From an uncultured Verrucomicrobiota bacterium (GTDB lineage Bacteria; Verrucomicrobiota; Verrucomicrobiia; Limisphaerales; UBA9464), in NCBI GenBank assembly GCA_903925515.1, contig CAIYFP010000518.1:1-35705 (forward strand): a stretch of DNA of 35,705 nucleotides, given 5' to 3'. A program made the position numbers and the translations under genes. This document shows positions 1 through 7,854 of this stretch, one piece after another. The notes beneath the pieces were generated by a model that saw only the letters and a list, made by a program, of their open reading frames with translations, was not told the origin of the DNA and searched no databases. Each line of letters opens with the position of its first letter. Position 1 is the stretch's first letter.

Positions 1-2
1 CG

Positions 3-83
3 TTGTTGCTGGCGCACCTTGGGCTGAGGCTGCCGCGGGGATCGCGGCTGGTGGAAAATGTAGTGGAGAAAACGGGGTGCTGA
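3..83 (+). CDS. 3' end of a possible unidentified gene, cut by the window edge
   Basis: An open frame enters from the left edge and ends at TGA 81-83, giving 26 residues (LLLAHLGLRLPRGSRLVENV...). The codons are mostly G-ending (CTG, GCG, CCG, GTG, GAG, ACG, GGG), as expected of a gene on the G-rich strand. The top strand is G-rich over the first 180 bases (68 G to 40 C by hand count). No family can be recognised from so short a tail, and the reading frame could be chance. It would converge on ung. Confidence 0.35.
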   Translation: MLLAHLGLRLPRGSRLVENVVEKTGC

Positions 84-442
84 TTTTGGGAAACCCCAGC
101 GAAACCAGTGAAACAGCCCCTACAACTGCGGAACTTGGGCTCAGGCAAGGGGAGGAAGGGCTTCGCTGAGATCGGCATGGCCGCAGGGGCGATCCTTCCA
201 AAATGCCGCTCGGCGAGGGCTTCCATGGATGGAGCGCCGGGCGAGGCGTCAGGACGGGGCCTGCCCGCCGCGATCTCTCACGGACCAACCCCGAAGCCCC
301 GAGACTTTCAGGGAGCCGCCCCAAGGGCCGCAGCGCGTTGCGCTTGCCACGTCGTGGCTCGCTCCTCGTTGGACACGAAGATTCCCCGGGGCGAAACGCT
401 TGCCATGGCTGGGACACGACACGAGCCGGCGCGCAGGCCAGC
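84..442. other. Intergenic region with skew change and one R2 repeat
   Basis: No gene is supported here; the overlapping open frames are low-complexity Arg/Pro/Ala shadows. The stretch contains R2 copy A (351-429). It is also where base composition changes from G-rich on the plus strand to C-rich, which then persists for the rest of the window. I looked for a dif-like 28-mer and did not see one. Confidence 0.6.
351..429 (+). repeat. Dispersed repeat R2, copy A
   Basis: A 54-bp core (351-404, beginning GTCGTGGCTCGCTCCTCGTT) is followed by a right-end sequence CACGACACGAGCCGG at 415-429. The core recurs at 9659-9712 in the same orientation and at 10587-10640 inverted, with only a few mismatches by eye. 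This copy lies just beyond the 3' end of ung. It has no recognisable coding function. Confidence 0.8.
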
Positions 443-1144
443 TCAACCCCTTGGTCCCAGTCCCAATCCCAGCACCGGCTCCAGTCGCCAGTCGATTGCC
501 CCCCGTCCCGCCTCCGCCAGCAATGCGTTCGCCCGCGAAAAGCACCGGCATCCCCGGAACAACCGGGCCGACAACGGCGACGGATGCGCCGCCTCGATCA
601 CCGCATGACGACCCAGCGAGAGCCATCCGGCATGGCGACGCGCGTCGTTGCCCCATAGCACGAACACCACCCGATCCCCCGATCCCGCCACCGCCTTGAG
701 CACCGCCGCCGTCACCGCTTCCCAACCCCGCCCCCGATGCGACCCCGCCTCCCCTGCCCGCACCGACAACACCGTGTTCAGCAACAACACCCCGGACCTC
801 GCCCATGGCAGCAGGCTGCCCTCCTCCGGAATCGGATGCCCCAGGTCCTCCGACCATTCCCGCAGGATGTTTCGCAACGACCCGGGAAGAGGCCGCACCC
901 CGGGAGCCACCGAGAAGCTCAACCCCTCCGCGTGCCCAGGCGTCGGGTACGGGTCCTGCCCAAGGATCACCGCGCGAACCGCCCCCGGCGCAACCTCCTC
1001 CAGCGCCCGAAAAAATCGGGACGGCTCCGGCAAAATCTGCCGCCCCGCCGCCCGCTCCGACTCGACAAGGCTCGCCACCTTGTCCATGGCCCCGTCCGGC
1101 AACTCCACCGCGTCCGCCCACCCCCCGGGCAACGAGAGGGTCAT
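443..1144 (-). CDS. ung: Uracil-DNA glycosylase, family 1
   Basis: Removes uracil from DNA by cleaving the N-glycosidic bond, the first step of base excision repair in the cytoplasm. The 233-residue protein has the usual length of the family. It carries the water-activating motif GQDPYP (residues 62-67, catalytic Asp64), the uracil-binding region around LLNTVLSVRAG (121-131), and the DNA-intercalation motif AHPSPLS (186-192, His187). The ATG start overlaps the stop of the upstream membrane-protein gene by 4 nt (ATGA), so the two are probably co-transcribed. Codons are strongly G-ending, as in other minus-strand genes here. Identification is secure. Confidence 0.96.
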   Translation of the reverse strand: MTLSLPGGWADAVELPDGAMDKVASLVESERAAGRQILPEPSRFFRALEEVAPGAVRAVILGQDPYPTPGHAEGLSFSVAPGVRPLPGSLRNILREWSEDLGHPIPEEGSLLPWARSGVLLLNTVLSVRAGEAGSHRGRGWEAVTAAVLKAVAGSGDRVVFVLWGNDARRHAGWLSLGRHAVIEAAHPSPLSARLFRGCRCFSRANALLAEAGRGAIDWRLEPVLGLGLGPRG

Positions 1145-1797
1145 GCGCTCGCTTCCCCTGCCGCCGCCTCGGGCTCCCCTTCGGACGCCTCGGGTGGTCC
1201 GCTCTCCTCCCCCTTGTCTGCCGGCGACTCCGTCCCCGCGAACTTACATGCCCCGCTGAACAACGCCGTGAACAATCCCCCGCCAAGGAGCGTGTTCCGG
1301 AAAAACGTCCAGGTCTCCGGATAGCCGCCCGTGCCCTTGGTCAACGCCGTGATCCAGCCCGCCAACGTGCGGGTGTACTCCGGGTTGCGGAACGGGTTGA
1401 AGAACCATGCCGCCGTGTTCGTGACCAGGTAGAAAATCAAGGCTCCCAGCACCCCGCCCCCCACCAAGGCCAGCCACCGCGAGCCCGCGCTGAACCGACG
1501 CCCCAGCATCAAGATCCCCGCATACCCAAGGTAATTCATCCCAAGGTACACCATGGACGCCGCCCCCAGCGCTTCCACCCCGCGGTTGAACTGGTAGTGG
1601 CAAAGCAACAACACGTCCGTCACCAGCAACACCCCGAACGTCGCCCCCAACCCTCGTCCCGACCTCAGAAACGCTCCCGCGCAAAACACCAGCCCATACA
1701 CCGCGCTCAGGTTCTCCGGCAGCAATCCCGGCCACCTCATCGCCGCCAGCAACACCATGAAAATCGCCGGCAACCCGGCCTTCAACATCCCCGACAT
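1141..1797 (-). CDS. DUF6580-type integral membrane protein
   Basis: A 218-residue hydrophobic protein with about five predicted membrane segments, for example around residues 8-20, 31-65, 78-97, 107-125 and 160-175. The segment GALIFYLVTNTAAWFF, followed by a TLAGWITAL stretch and FFRNTLLGG, matches the pattern of the DUF6580 family. Family members are often annotated as putative transport proteins; the substrate is unknown. The last 30 or so residues are a Glu/Pro/Ala-rich tail that looks soluble. ATG at 1797 gives MSGMLKAG; a second ATG three codons later is possible. It precedes ung with a 4-nt overlap. The family call is from remembered sequence pattern; function is not inferred. Confidence 0.8.
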   Translation of the reverse strand: MSGMLKAGLPAIFMVLLAAMRWPGLLPENLSAVYGLVFCAGAFLRSGRGLGATFGVLLVTDVLLLCHYQFNRGVEALGAASMVYLGMNYLGYAGILMLGRRFSAGSRWLALVGGGVLGALIFYLVTNTAAWFFNPFRNPEYTRTLAGWITALTKGTGGYPETWTFFRNTLLGGGLFTALFSGACKFAGTESPADKGEESGPPEASEGEPEAAAGEASA

Positions 1798-2354
1798 CCC
1801 GCGCCCAGACTACGGACCATCCCCAAGGAAGCAACCCGCTTCCCCATGGCCCCGCCCGTCAATGTCATTCCCCCCAAAAAAACCCGCTCAAGCATGGGCG
1901 AAGCCCTCAATCTACAACCTCGCGAGCCCCGGCCGGCTGCGTCCCAGCAGGCTCGGGCGACCGATGCGCACCCCGGGGAACCTCCGCAAGCCCCTCGCGA
2001 ACCTCGCACGCTTCCTCGCGCAAGGAGGGGCACGTAACGGGGTCAGATCATCGTGGCGGTTGGGCATGAACCCCAGCATGGGCATCCCCGAGACTGCATT
2101 CCTCGCGTCATGACGGCTTGGCGCAAGGACCTCGCCGCTGCATGCATCCCGGAATCCGTGCCCGGGACGGCTCGATCTTTTCCACGCCAAGAGGACCTGT
2201 CTTTTCAACCTACCGTCGGCGCCGCATGAGCGAAAAACCGGGCACTCAGGAACGGCTTGCGCGCGGATCAGGGCCCGGGCATGACCCTGGAAGGCGCCCG
2301 TGCGTCCCCCCCGGTTCCCCCATCATGGCATGCGCGGAATCCTGCGTAGCCCGC
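1798..2354. other. Intergenic region of 557 bases holding repeat R1 copy 1
   Basis: No credible gene is present. Open frames here are Arg/Pro-rich and lack the third-base preference of real genes in the window. The right half contains R1 copy 1 (2058-2277), matched again at 7550-7779. The left part has an A-run (CCCCCCAAAAAAACCC near 1870) but no convincing promoter. Confidence 0.55.
2058..2277 (+). repeat. Dispersed repeat R1, copy 1
   Basis: About 220 bp aligning colinearly with 7550-7779. Shared landmarks in the same order are ATGGGCATCC, a C-TCGCG-CATG-CGGC-TGGCG block, CGCTGCATCCA-like sequence, CGGAATCCGTGC, CGCCAAG-G-ACC-GT-TTTTCAACC, and GATCAGGG-CCC at the end. The copies are clearly diverged (roughly two thirds identical by eye, not computed). 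No intact reading frame is shared, so this looks like non-coding or decayed mobile sequence. Confidence 0.75.
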
Positions 2355-3203
2355 TCAATAGACTCGCACCGGAACCCGGCCTGCTTCACGGGCAAACCGC
2401 GCCACGCTGGACAACTCCGATAGCGAGGCATGGGTCGCACGGCCCGACGCAGCGGGACGCGTCGCCGAATAAACCTGCACGAGCGAGATTTGTACCCCGT
2501 CCCGACGCAGCTTCGCAACAACCCTCCCAAGGGCCTCCTGCTCGCCCATGGGAATCGCCCGGCCATCCAGCCTCGGAACCATCGTCTGCAAGACCAACGG
2601 CCGACGTCGCCCTGCCGCCGTGATGGATGCCAACACGTCCCCGTATCGGGCCCCCTCGCCGTTCACCTCCCGGAACCATCCCGGCGTGCCCGCGTCCAGC
2701 TTCGCCCAGATTTCGTCCTTGGACGTCAGCAACCGCAGGCCGCGCCGCACGCAGGGCTCCTCCAACGCCGCCCCGTTCGTGATCAAGGCCACCTTGAAGA
2801 ACCCATGCCGCCCTTGCGCACGGAGGTGCATCACCGCTTCCATCACCTCCTCGAAGACCGGGCACAGGGTCGGCTCGCCGTTCCCGCTCAACGCGACGTG
2901 ACCCAGCCTCAGGTATTCGGCCGGTGCACCGGCACATCCCGGGATCAACGCCCCGTCCCCCGCGTCGATCTGCTCCATCACCCTCGCCAACTCCGCCATC
3001 ATCGCCGCGATGTCCGGGCGCGACGGCCCCCCTCCCAGCCGGGCCCGGTCCACCTCGCAGTAGGCGCATTGCATGTTGCAACGCCCGTCGGGGTTCAGGT
3101 TCAGCCGGACGGACAACCCGCCCGCCCGCGGCGACACCACCGCCTGAACAGGGCGATTCAACCCCGCCAGCGGCGGGAAGGTTGGGGCGGGTGCCTCGTT
3201 CAT
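2355..3203 (-). CDS. Radical SAM protein (COG0731/MoaA-like)
   Basis: A 282-residue radical SAM enzyme starting MNEAPAP. The cluster motif CNMQCAYC (CxxxCxxC, about residues 41-48) binds the [4Fe-4S] cluster that cleaves S-adenosylmethionine. The segment ALSGNGEPTLCPVFEE matches the SAM-binding GGEP-type motif, in the SGNGEPTL form seen in TYW1-like COG0731 proteins. The frame runs open far upstream through the antisense of the mutarotase gene, so the start is chosen where similarity begins; ATG 3203 is the last Met before it. There is no extra C-terminal cluster domain, and the substrate is unknown. It is divergent from the mutarotase with a 102-bp gap that must hold both promoters. Confidence 0.85.
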   Translation of the reverse strand: MNEAPAPTFPPLAGLNRPVQAVVSPRAGGLSVRLNLNPDGRCNMQCAYCEVDRARLGGGPSRPDIAAMMAELARVMEQIDAGDGALIPGCAGAPAEYLRLGHVALSGNGEPTLCPVFEEVMEAVMHLRAQGRHGFFKVALITNGAALEEPCVRRGLRLLTSKDEIWAKLDAGTPGWFREVNGEGARYGDVLASITAAGRRRPLVLQTMVPRLDGRAIPMGEQEALGRVVAKLRRDGVQISLVQVYSATRPAASGRATHASLSELSSVARFAREAGRVPVRVY

Positions 3204-3305
3204 GTCGCAGGAACCTGCGAACCACGCCCCATACCATGCCAACCCATGGTTGCCGCCCGTCGAACGCCGGTTGACCCCATGCCCACGCACGCTCAACGAT
3301 TCCCC

Positions 3306-4424
3306 ATGCGCCTCCCTGCCCTCTGGCTTTCCCTCGTCGCGCTCGCCTGCACCGCGTGCGTCTCGCCCCCTCGTCCCGGCCGCGTCGCGTCCCGTTCGTT
3401 CGGAACCCTGCCCGACGGCCGCGAGGTCCGCATCCACACCCTCGTCAACTCCCGGGGCATGCAACTCAAGGCCATGGACCTCGGCGCCACCCTCACCGAG
3501 GTCGCCGCCCCGGACAGGTCCGGCGTCCTCACCAACATCCTCCTCGGCGCCGACTCCCTGAAGCCCTACCTCGAGGGCTTCCCGGGGGCCGCTTCCGTCA
3601 TCGGACGCTATGCCAACCGCATCAAGGACGCCCAGTTTCCCCTCGACGGCCGCGTCGTCCGCGTGACGCGAAACCATGGCAGGCACCACCTCCACGGCGG
3701 CACCCATGGCTTCGCCTCCATGCTTTGGTCCGCCACGACGGGCTCCACGCCCCGCTCCTCGTTCGTCCGATTCGCCTACCGCAGTCCCGACGGCGAGGAA
3801 GGCTACCCCGGCAACCTCGACGTCTCCGTCACCTACGAGCTCACCGACGACAACGAGGTCCGCATCCTCTACGAGGCCGCCACGGACGCCCCCACCGTCA
3901 TCAACCTGACCAACCACGCCTACTTCAACCTCGCCGGCGGTGGCGACATCCTCGACCACCGGCTCCAGATCCGTAGCAAGGCCGTCTCGAAGGTGGATCG
4001 CGACCTCATCCCCCTTGGCCCCGCGCTTCCCGTGGCGGGCACGGGGCTCGACTTCTCCCGTCCTCGCCCCATCGGCGAACGCATCCGCGACGACTTCGGA
4101 GGTCCCAACGGCTACGACCACAACTACCTCCTCGACGGCCCCTCCGGGCGCCTCCGCCTCGTCGCCCGCGCCGAGCATCCCGGCTCGGGCAGGATCATGG
4201 AATGCCTGACGACCGAGCCATGCCTCCAGCTCTACACCGCCAACCACTTCGGCGGCGGCCCCACGGATCCCCCGGCATGGCGCAAGCATCCCGCCTTCTG
4301 CCTTGAAACCCAGCACGCGCCGGACTCCCCCAATCATCCCGGCTTCCCCTCCACCATCCTCCGGCCCGGCCCCGGCAAGCCGTTCCACTCCACCACCGTC
4401 TTCCGCTTCTCCACCCAGCCATGA
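3306..4424 (+). CDS. Aldose 1-epimerase (mutarotase), exported
   Basis: Interconverts alpha and beta anomers of aldoses such as glucose or galactose. The 372-residue protein begins with a signal sequence (MRLPALWLSLVALACTAC), suggesting export and perhaps lipid attachment at Cys15 or Cys18, though neither lipobox is ideal. Family motifs follow in order: GRYANRI (100-106), the HLHGG histidine (His130), TNHAYFNL (202-209, catalytic His204), GYDHNYLL (269-276) and LETQHAPDSPN (catalytic Glu334). An in-frame ATG at 3279 would add nine residues. Its stop overlaps the next gene's ATG (ATGA), implying an operon with the sialidase-type protein and a role in processing scavenged sugars. Confidence 0.93.
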   Translation: MRLPALWLSLVALACTACVSPPRPGRVASRSFGTLPDGREVRIHTLVNSRGMQLKAMDLGATLTEVAAPDRSGVLTNILLGADSLKPYLEGFPGAASVIGRYANRIKDAQFPLDGRVVRVTRNHGRHHLHGGTHGFASMLWSATTGSTPRSSFVRFAYRSPDGEEGYPGNLDVSVTYELTDDNEVRILYEAATDAPTVINLTNHAYFNLAGGGDILDHRLQIRSKAVSKVDRDLIPLGPALPVAGTGLDFSRPRPIGERIRDDFGGPNGYDHNYLLDGPSGRLRLVARAEHPGSGRIMECLTTEPCLQLYTANHFGGGPTDPPAWRKHPAFCLETQHAPDSPNHPGFPSTILRPGPGKPFHSTTVFRFSTQP

Positions 4425-5397
4425 ACGCGGCATCGTTCCTGGGCCGCATCCTCGCCGCCGCGAGCCTGCTCGGCCTCGTGCTCCCTCAGCCCTCCCATGG
4501 CTCGGCCCTGAGACCCTTCCAGCCGCATTCTCCATCCCCACCCTCGACCTCTCCTCCGAACGTCAACGCCAGGTCATCGTGGACCGGCAACCCGGCCAGT
4601 ACCTCGGACACCCCACCACCGTCCTCCTCGAGGACAACAAGACCCTCCTCTGCGTCGATCCCGAGGGCCACGGCAAGGGTCCCATCCGCCTCCGGCGAAG
4701 CCCGGACGGCGGCATCGTCGCCATGGCCAGCGTCGTGCCCGTCCGCAGCAAGCCCGGCCATTACTTCGCGTTTTTCCACGACGACGGCCGCTTCATCCGG
4801 GCCCACCGCGAGGTGACCCTGCCCGTCACCTTCACCGTCTATTCCTCCGAATCCAACGACGGCGGCATCACATGGGGCCAGCCGCGTCCGCTCGTCTCGC
4901 GCTCCGACATCCACCTTTGCGAGCCCGGCGTCATCCGGTCTCCCGACGGCCGCGAGCTCGCCATGCTGCTCCGGGAGAACTCGCGCCGACGCAACTCATG
5001 GCTCATGACCTCCCGCGACGAGGGATGCACATGGTCCGAGCCCCGCGAGCTGCCCGCCGCCCTCACCGGCGACCGCCATGTCGCCCGCTACACCCGAGAC
5101 GGCCGTCCCTTCGTCGCGTTCCGGGACATGGCGAGGGAATCCGCCACCAAGGGCGACTGGGTGGCATGGGTGGGCCGGTATCGGGACATCGTCCATGGCA
5201 AGGAAGGCCAATGCCGCGTCCGCCTCATGGACAACCATCATGCCTTCGACTGCGCCTACCCGGCCGTCGAGATCCTCCCAGACGACACGCTGGTGACGAC
5301 GACCTACGGCCACTGGGAACGGGGCGAGCCCCCCTTCATCGTGTCCGTCCGCCTGCGTCTTCACGAATTGGACCAGCGCCTGCAATTGGGCCGTTGA
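4421..5397 (+). CDS. Sialidase-fold (BNR-repeat) exoglycosidase-like protein with apparent frameshift after the signal peptide
   Basis: The ATG at 4421 overlaps the mutarotase stop and encodes a good signal peptide (MNAASFLGRILAAASLLG...SHGSA). The catalytic body, however, lies in another frame, from about 4525 to 5397. That frame reads IPTLDLSSE, then GHPTTVLLEDNKTLL, and contains two Asp-box repeats (SNDGGITW near 4855 and SRDEGCTW near 5012). It offers no ATG, GTG or TTG between the mutarotase stop and the conserved region; its own upstream start is a TTG buried in the mutarotase gene. A single-base loss between about 4480 and 4535 would explain both observations. The enzyme probably hydrolyses a terminal sugar outside the cytoplasm; substrate unknown. 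Whether the frameshift is real, programmed or an assembly error cannot be told here. Confidence 0.78.
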
Positions 5398-5404
5398 CCC
5401 CAAG

Positions 5405-5442
5405 GGCGAGGCCAACGGGCGCCCAACCCGCGCCGCCTCGCC
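5405..5442. terminator. Possible bidirectional terminator hairpin
   Basis: Perfect 8-bp arms GGCGAGGC (5405-5412) and GCCTCGCC (5435-5442) lie between two convergent genes (sialidase and fumarase beta). The loop contains the palindrome GGGCGCCC. There is no T-tract, so intrinsic termination is uncertain. Confidence 0.45.
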
Positions 5443-6018
5443 TCACACCCTCTCCGCAAGGGCCGCGCTGCTCGCCGCCATCACCTCGCGATGCAGGCTG
5501 CCGCCGTGGGAATCCATCGTCACCACGGCGGGCAAGCTTTCCACTTCCAGCTCCCAGATCGCCTCCGGCGACCCGAACTTTTCGAGGAAGTACACGTTGC
5601 GCACCCGCTTCACGCACTCCGCAAGGACCTGCGCCGCGCCGCCTACCGCGTGCAGATAGACACACCCATGCTCCTTGCAGGCCGCCAGCGTCCGCTCCCC
5701 CATCCCGCCCTTCCCAATCACCCCGCGCAATCCGAAGTCCCGGATCACCTGCCCTTGGTAGGGCTCCTCCCGAATGGACGTCGTCGGCCCGGCCGCCGTC
5801 ACCTTCCAGCTTCCATCCGGCTCCTTCATCACCACCGGCCCGCAATGATAGATGATCCCGTCCCGCAGGCTCACCCCCTCCGGCAACGCCCCGCCCTCAT
5901 GCAGGTACTTGTGCACGGCGTCGCGCCCCGTGAACACCACGCCCGTGATCGCCACCTCGTCGCCCACCTTCAGCGCGCGCATCGTCTCCTCGGTGAACGG
6001 TGCCTTGAGCTCCTTCAT
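5443..6018 (-). CDS. Class I fumarate hydratase, beta (C-terminal) subunit
   Basis: The small subunit of iron-sulfur fumarase, which works with the alpha subunit to hydrate fumarate to L-malate in the TCA cycle. Its 191 residues match the swivelling C-terminal domain: early DEVAITGVVFTGRDA, then YHCGPVV (57-63), AAGPTTSIRE (75-84), GKGGMG (102-107) and ESLPAVVTMDSHGGSLH near the end. A GAGGA ribosome-binding-like sequence lies about 12 nt before the ATG on the coding strand. It follows the alpha gene by 46 bp and is probably co-transcribed. L(+)-tartrate dehydratase beta is the main alternative within the family. Confidence 0.92.
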   Translation of the reverse strand: MKELKAPFTEETMRALKVGDEVAITGVVFTGRDAVHKYLHEGGALPEGVSLRDGIIYHCGPVVMKEPDGSWKVTAAGPTTSIREEPYQGQVIRDFGLRGVIGKGGMGERTLAACKEHGCVYLHAVGGAAQVLAECVKRVRNVYFLEKFGSPEAIWELEVESLPAVVTMDSHGGSLHREVMAASSAALAERV

Positions 6019-6064
6019 GCCATGGTCCTCGTGTTGGTTTTCCTACGCCTTCGGAGGGTCAGGT

Positions 6065-6943
6065 TCAGTACAGCCAGCCCTCGATCTCGCCACCCGCGCC
6101 CAGCGTCACGCCCTGCCGACGATACGCCCAGCACATGTAGCTGACGCTCACGAAGAACGACGCCGGCACCCGGTTCGCCGCGCAAATCTTCACCCCAAGC
6201 AACGTCGTCCTGCCCCCAAATCCCATCGGCCCGATCCCAAGCTCGTTCGCCGTCCTCAGGATGTCCTGCTCCAGCTCGTCCAGCCTGGGGTCAACGTTCC
6301 GGTCGTCCAGCATGCGAAGGAACTGCTTCTTCGAGTACTCGTAGCCCGTCGCGCGGTCGCCCCCGATGCACACGCCAAGGATCCCCGGCCCACACCCCTT
6401 GCCCTGCGCCTGCAACACCGCGTCAAGGATGACCTTGCGGCATCCGTCGAGGTCCCGGCTCGCCTTCAGCTTCTCCAACGGCAACGAATACTGCGCCCCC
6501 ACGTTCTCGCAGCCCCCGCCCTTCAACACCAACCGCACCTCCGTGCCCGGGCCCCGATGCTGGTGGAAGTGAATCGCCGGCGATCCCGGGCCCACGTTGG
6601 TCCCGTCATTCTCGCCCGTGATCGAATCGACCGAGTTCTGGCGCAGGTAGCCCTTGCGCGTCGCCACCCGGACCGCCTCGCGCGCCGTGTCCTCGAATTC
6701 CAATGGGTCCAAACCCTTGGGCCCGTCCACGTAGAACAGGATGCTGCCCGTGTCCTGGCAGATCGGCTGGGACTTGCGCCTCGCCAACTCGATGTTGCGC
6801 TCCACGATCTTCAGCGCGCTCTCGGCAATCGAGCCCTTCTTCTCGCTTTCCAACGCCGACACCAGCGCCCGGTTCACGTCGTCGGGTATCTCCGCCGACG
6901 TCCGTCGAATCAATTCCACGAGCGATCCCAGCAGTTCTTTCAT
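6065..6943 (-). CDS. Class I fumarate hydratase, alpha (N-terminal) subunit
   Basis: The cluster-binding catalytic subunit of the oxygen-sensitive fumarase. From Met at 6943 the protein has 292 residues; an open frame extends 19 codons further but without family similarity. Visible motifs are QPICQDTG (Cys62), ITGENDGTN (108-116), KGGGCENVG (141-149) and GKGCGPGILGVCIGG (181-195, Cys184). Cys62 and Cys184 sit where family [4Fe-4S] ligands occur, and Cys145 is a further candidate. The two-gene arrangement replaces the single long FumA/FumB polypeptide of enterobacteria. No class II fumC is seen in this window. Confidence 0.92.
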   Translation of the reverse strand: MKELLGSLVELIRRTSAEIPDDVNRALVSALESEKKGSIAESALKIVERNIELARRKSQPICQDTGSILFYVDGPKGLDPLEFEDTAREAVRVATRKGYLRQNSVDSITGENDGTNVGPGSPAIHFHQHRGPGTEVRLVLKGGGCENVGAQYSLPLEKLKASRDLDGCRKVILDAVLQAQGKGCGPGILGVCIGGDRATGYEYSKKQFLRMLDDRNVDPRLDELEQDILRTANELGIGPMGFGGRTTLLGVKICAANRVPASFFVSVSYMCWAYRRQGVTLGAGGEIEGWLY

Positions 6944-7212
6944 CCGCCGACAGGCTACGGACGTCCCAATCTTCCCGTCAACCAGGCCACGGTAGCCCAT
7001 GGCGCCCGATCATTCGTGGAATCTGCCGGGATCATCGATCCCAACCTTGCAGGCAGACCCGTTGCCCAAGGGACATCGCCGGAACGCGGGCTCGATCCAG
7101 CACGGCCATGACGAGGTCAGGAACGCCCCCGGGGACCCGCACGGGCCTTCCAGCACCTCGCCGTGAATGCCGCATGGTTCAAGCGGAGACGAGGCAGTTG
7201 GGAGGGAAGTGA

Positions 7213-7310
7213 TTGCGAAGCAGATGCTTGCGCAAGCCGAGGCGTGAGCGAGGCGCGGGCCAGTACCATCCCTGTAACGAGCGAACGACGAAGGATTTGC
7301 GCAAGCAGAT
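7213..7310. repeat. Short inverted/direct repeat pair around TTGCGCAAGC
   Basis: A perfect 12-bp palindrome GCTTGCGCAAGC lies at 7226-7237. Half of it recurs as TTGCGCAAGCAGAT at 7297-7310, and TTGCG-AAGCAGAT at 7213-7225 is a near-copy of the latter. The roughly 60 bp between them carries GAGGCGTGAGCGAGG and AACGAGCGAACGACGAAGG. The layout resembles a small palindromic intergenic element. Confidence 0.5.
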
Positions 7311-7549
7311 CCAGCAAGCACGACCGATCCAACTGCATCGTTCCGGTCAAGCTGTCCCGGCTCAACGAGAACCTTGCCGGCGCCACCAAGGGTCTGTGCT
7401 CCTCGCCCGGTCCCCGCCGGCCCACCCCCAGAACAGGCGGCACGCGCGGATTGGGGGCCGTGCCCAAATCCCCATGCAAACAGGAGGCCATCCCTCGATC
7501 CACAACCCCGCGAATCCTCGCAGTCAGCGCGTCAACCTGCGCCCGGAAC

Positions 7550-7779
7550 GGATGGGCGCGAACGCCGGGATGGGCATCCGTGAGCCCGCATCCCTCGCGG
7601 CATGGCGGCATGGCGTGAGCAAATCCCCGCTGCATCCAGCTCGGAATCCGTGCATGAGGCGGCCCGGATTCCTTCACCCCAAGACGCCAAGGGAACCCGT
7701 GTTTTCAACCCTCCGTCCGCGCAACGTGAGGCGAGGACCGGTCACCCGGGAACTGCCTGCGCACCGATCAGGGACCCCG
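7550..7779 (+). repeat. Dispersed repeat R1, copy 2
   Basis: The colinear, diverged partner of 2058-2277, in the same orientation and about 230 bp long. It ends about 75 bp before the aspS start, so it may carry or separate the aspS promoter. The two copies differ by many substitutions and small indels, suggesting an old duplication or two members of a larger family. Confidence 0.75.
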
Positions 7780-7854
7780 CCTTACCACTTGGCCTTGCAC
7801 CGCCAATGCCGTCATGATGCGCCCCGTTGCCCGGGTTTGAACCCGTTCTGACGC

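Larger units (their letters stand above)
6944..7854. other. Repeat-rich intergenic region of 911 bases
   Basis: I see no supportable gene. Open frames of up to 186 codons exist on both strands, but they are Arg/Ser/Pro-rich and lack the C-ending or G-ending third positions of real genes here. The base composition is close to skew-neutral. Contents are a short repeat cluster built on TTGCGCAAGC (7213-7310) and R1 copy 2 (7550-7779). The aspS promoter should lie near the right end, but no clear sigma-70 boxes were found. Confidence 0.6.

Noticed and set aside
2036..2050. CGGGGTCAGATC, reminiscent of words near IS200/RAYT-type elements
   Set aside because: Too short to support an element, and no transposase remnant adjoins it.
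7117..7677. Open frames of 150-186 codons on both strands in the 6944-7854 gap
   Set aside because: They overlap one another and repeat R1, have Arg/Ser/Pro-rich low-complexity translations, and lack the third-base preference of real genes here.
7832..7845. CGGGTTTGAACCCG just before aspS, resembling a tRNA T-arm or a T-box hairpin
   Set aside because: The stem is only five bases, no cloverleaf or T-box specifier structure surrounds it, and no tRNA gene can be folded here.
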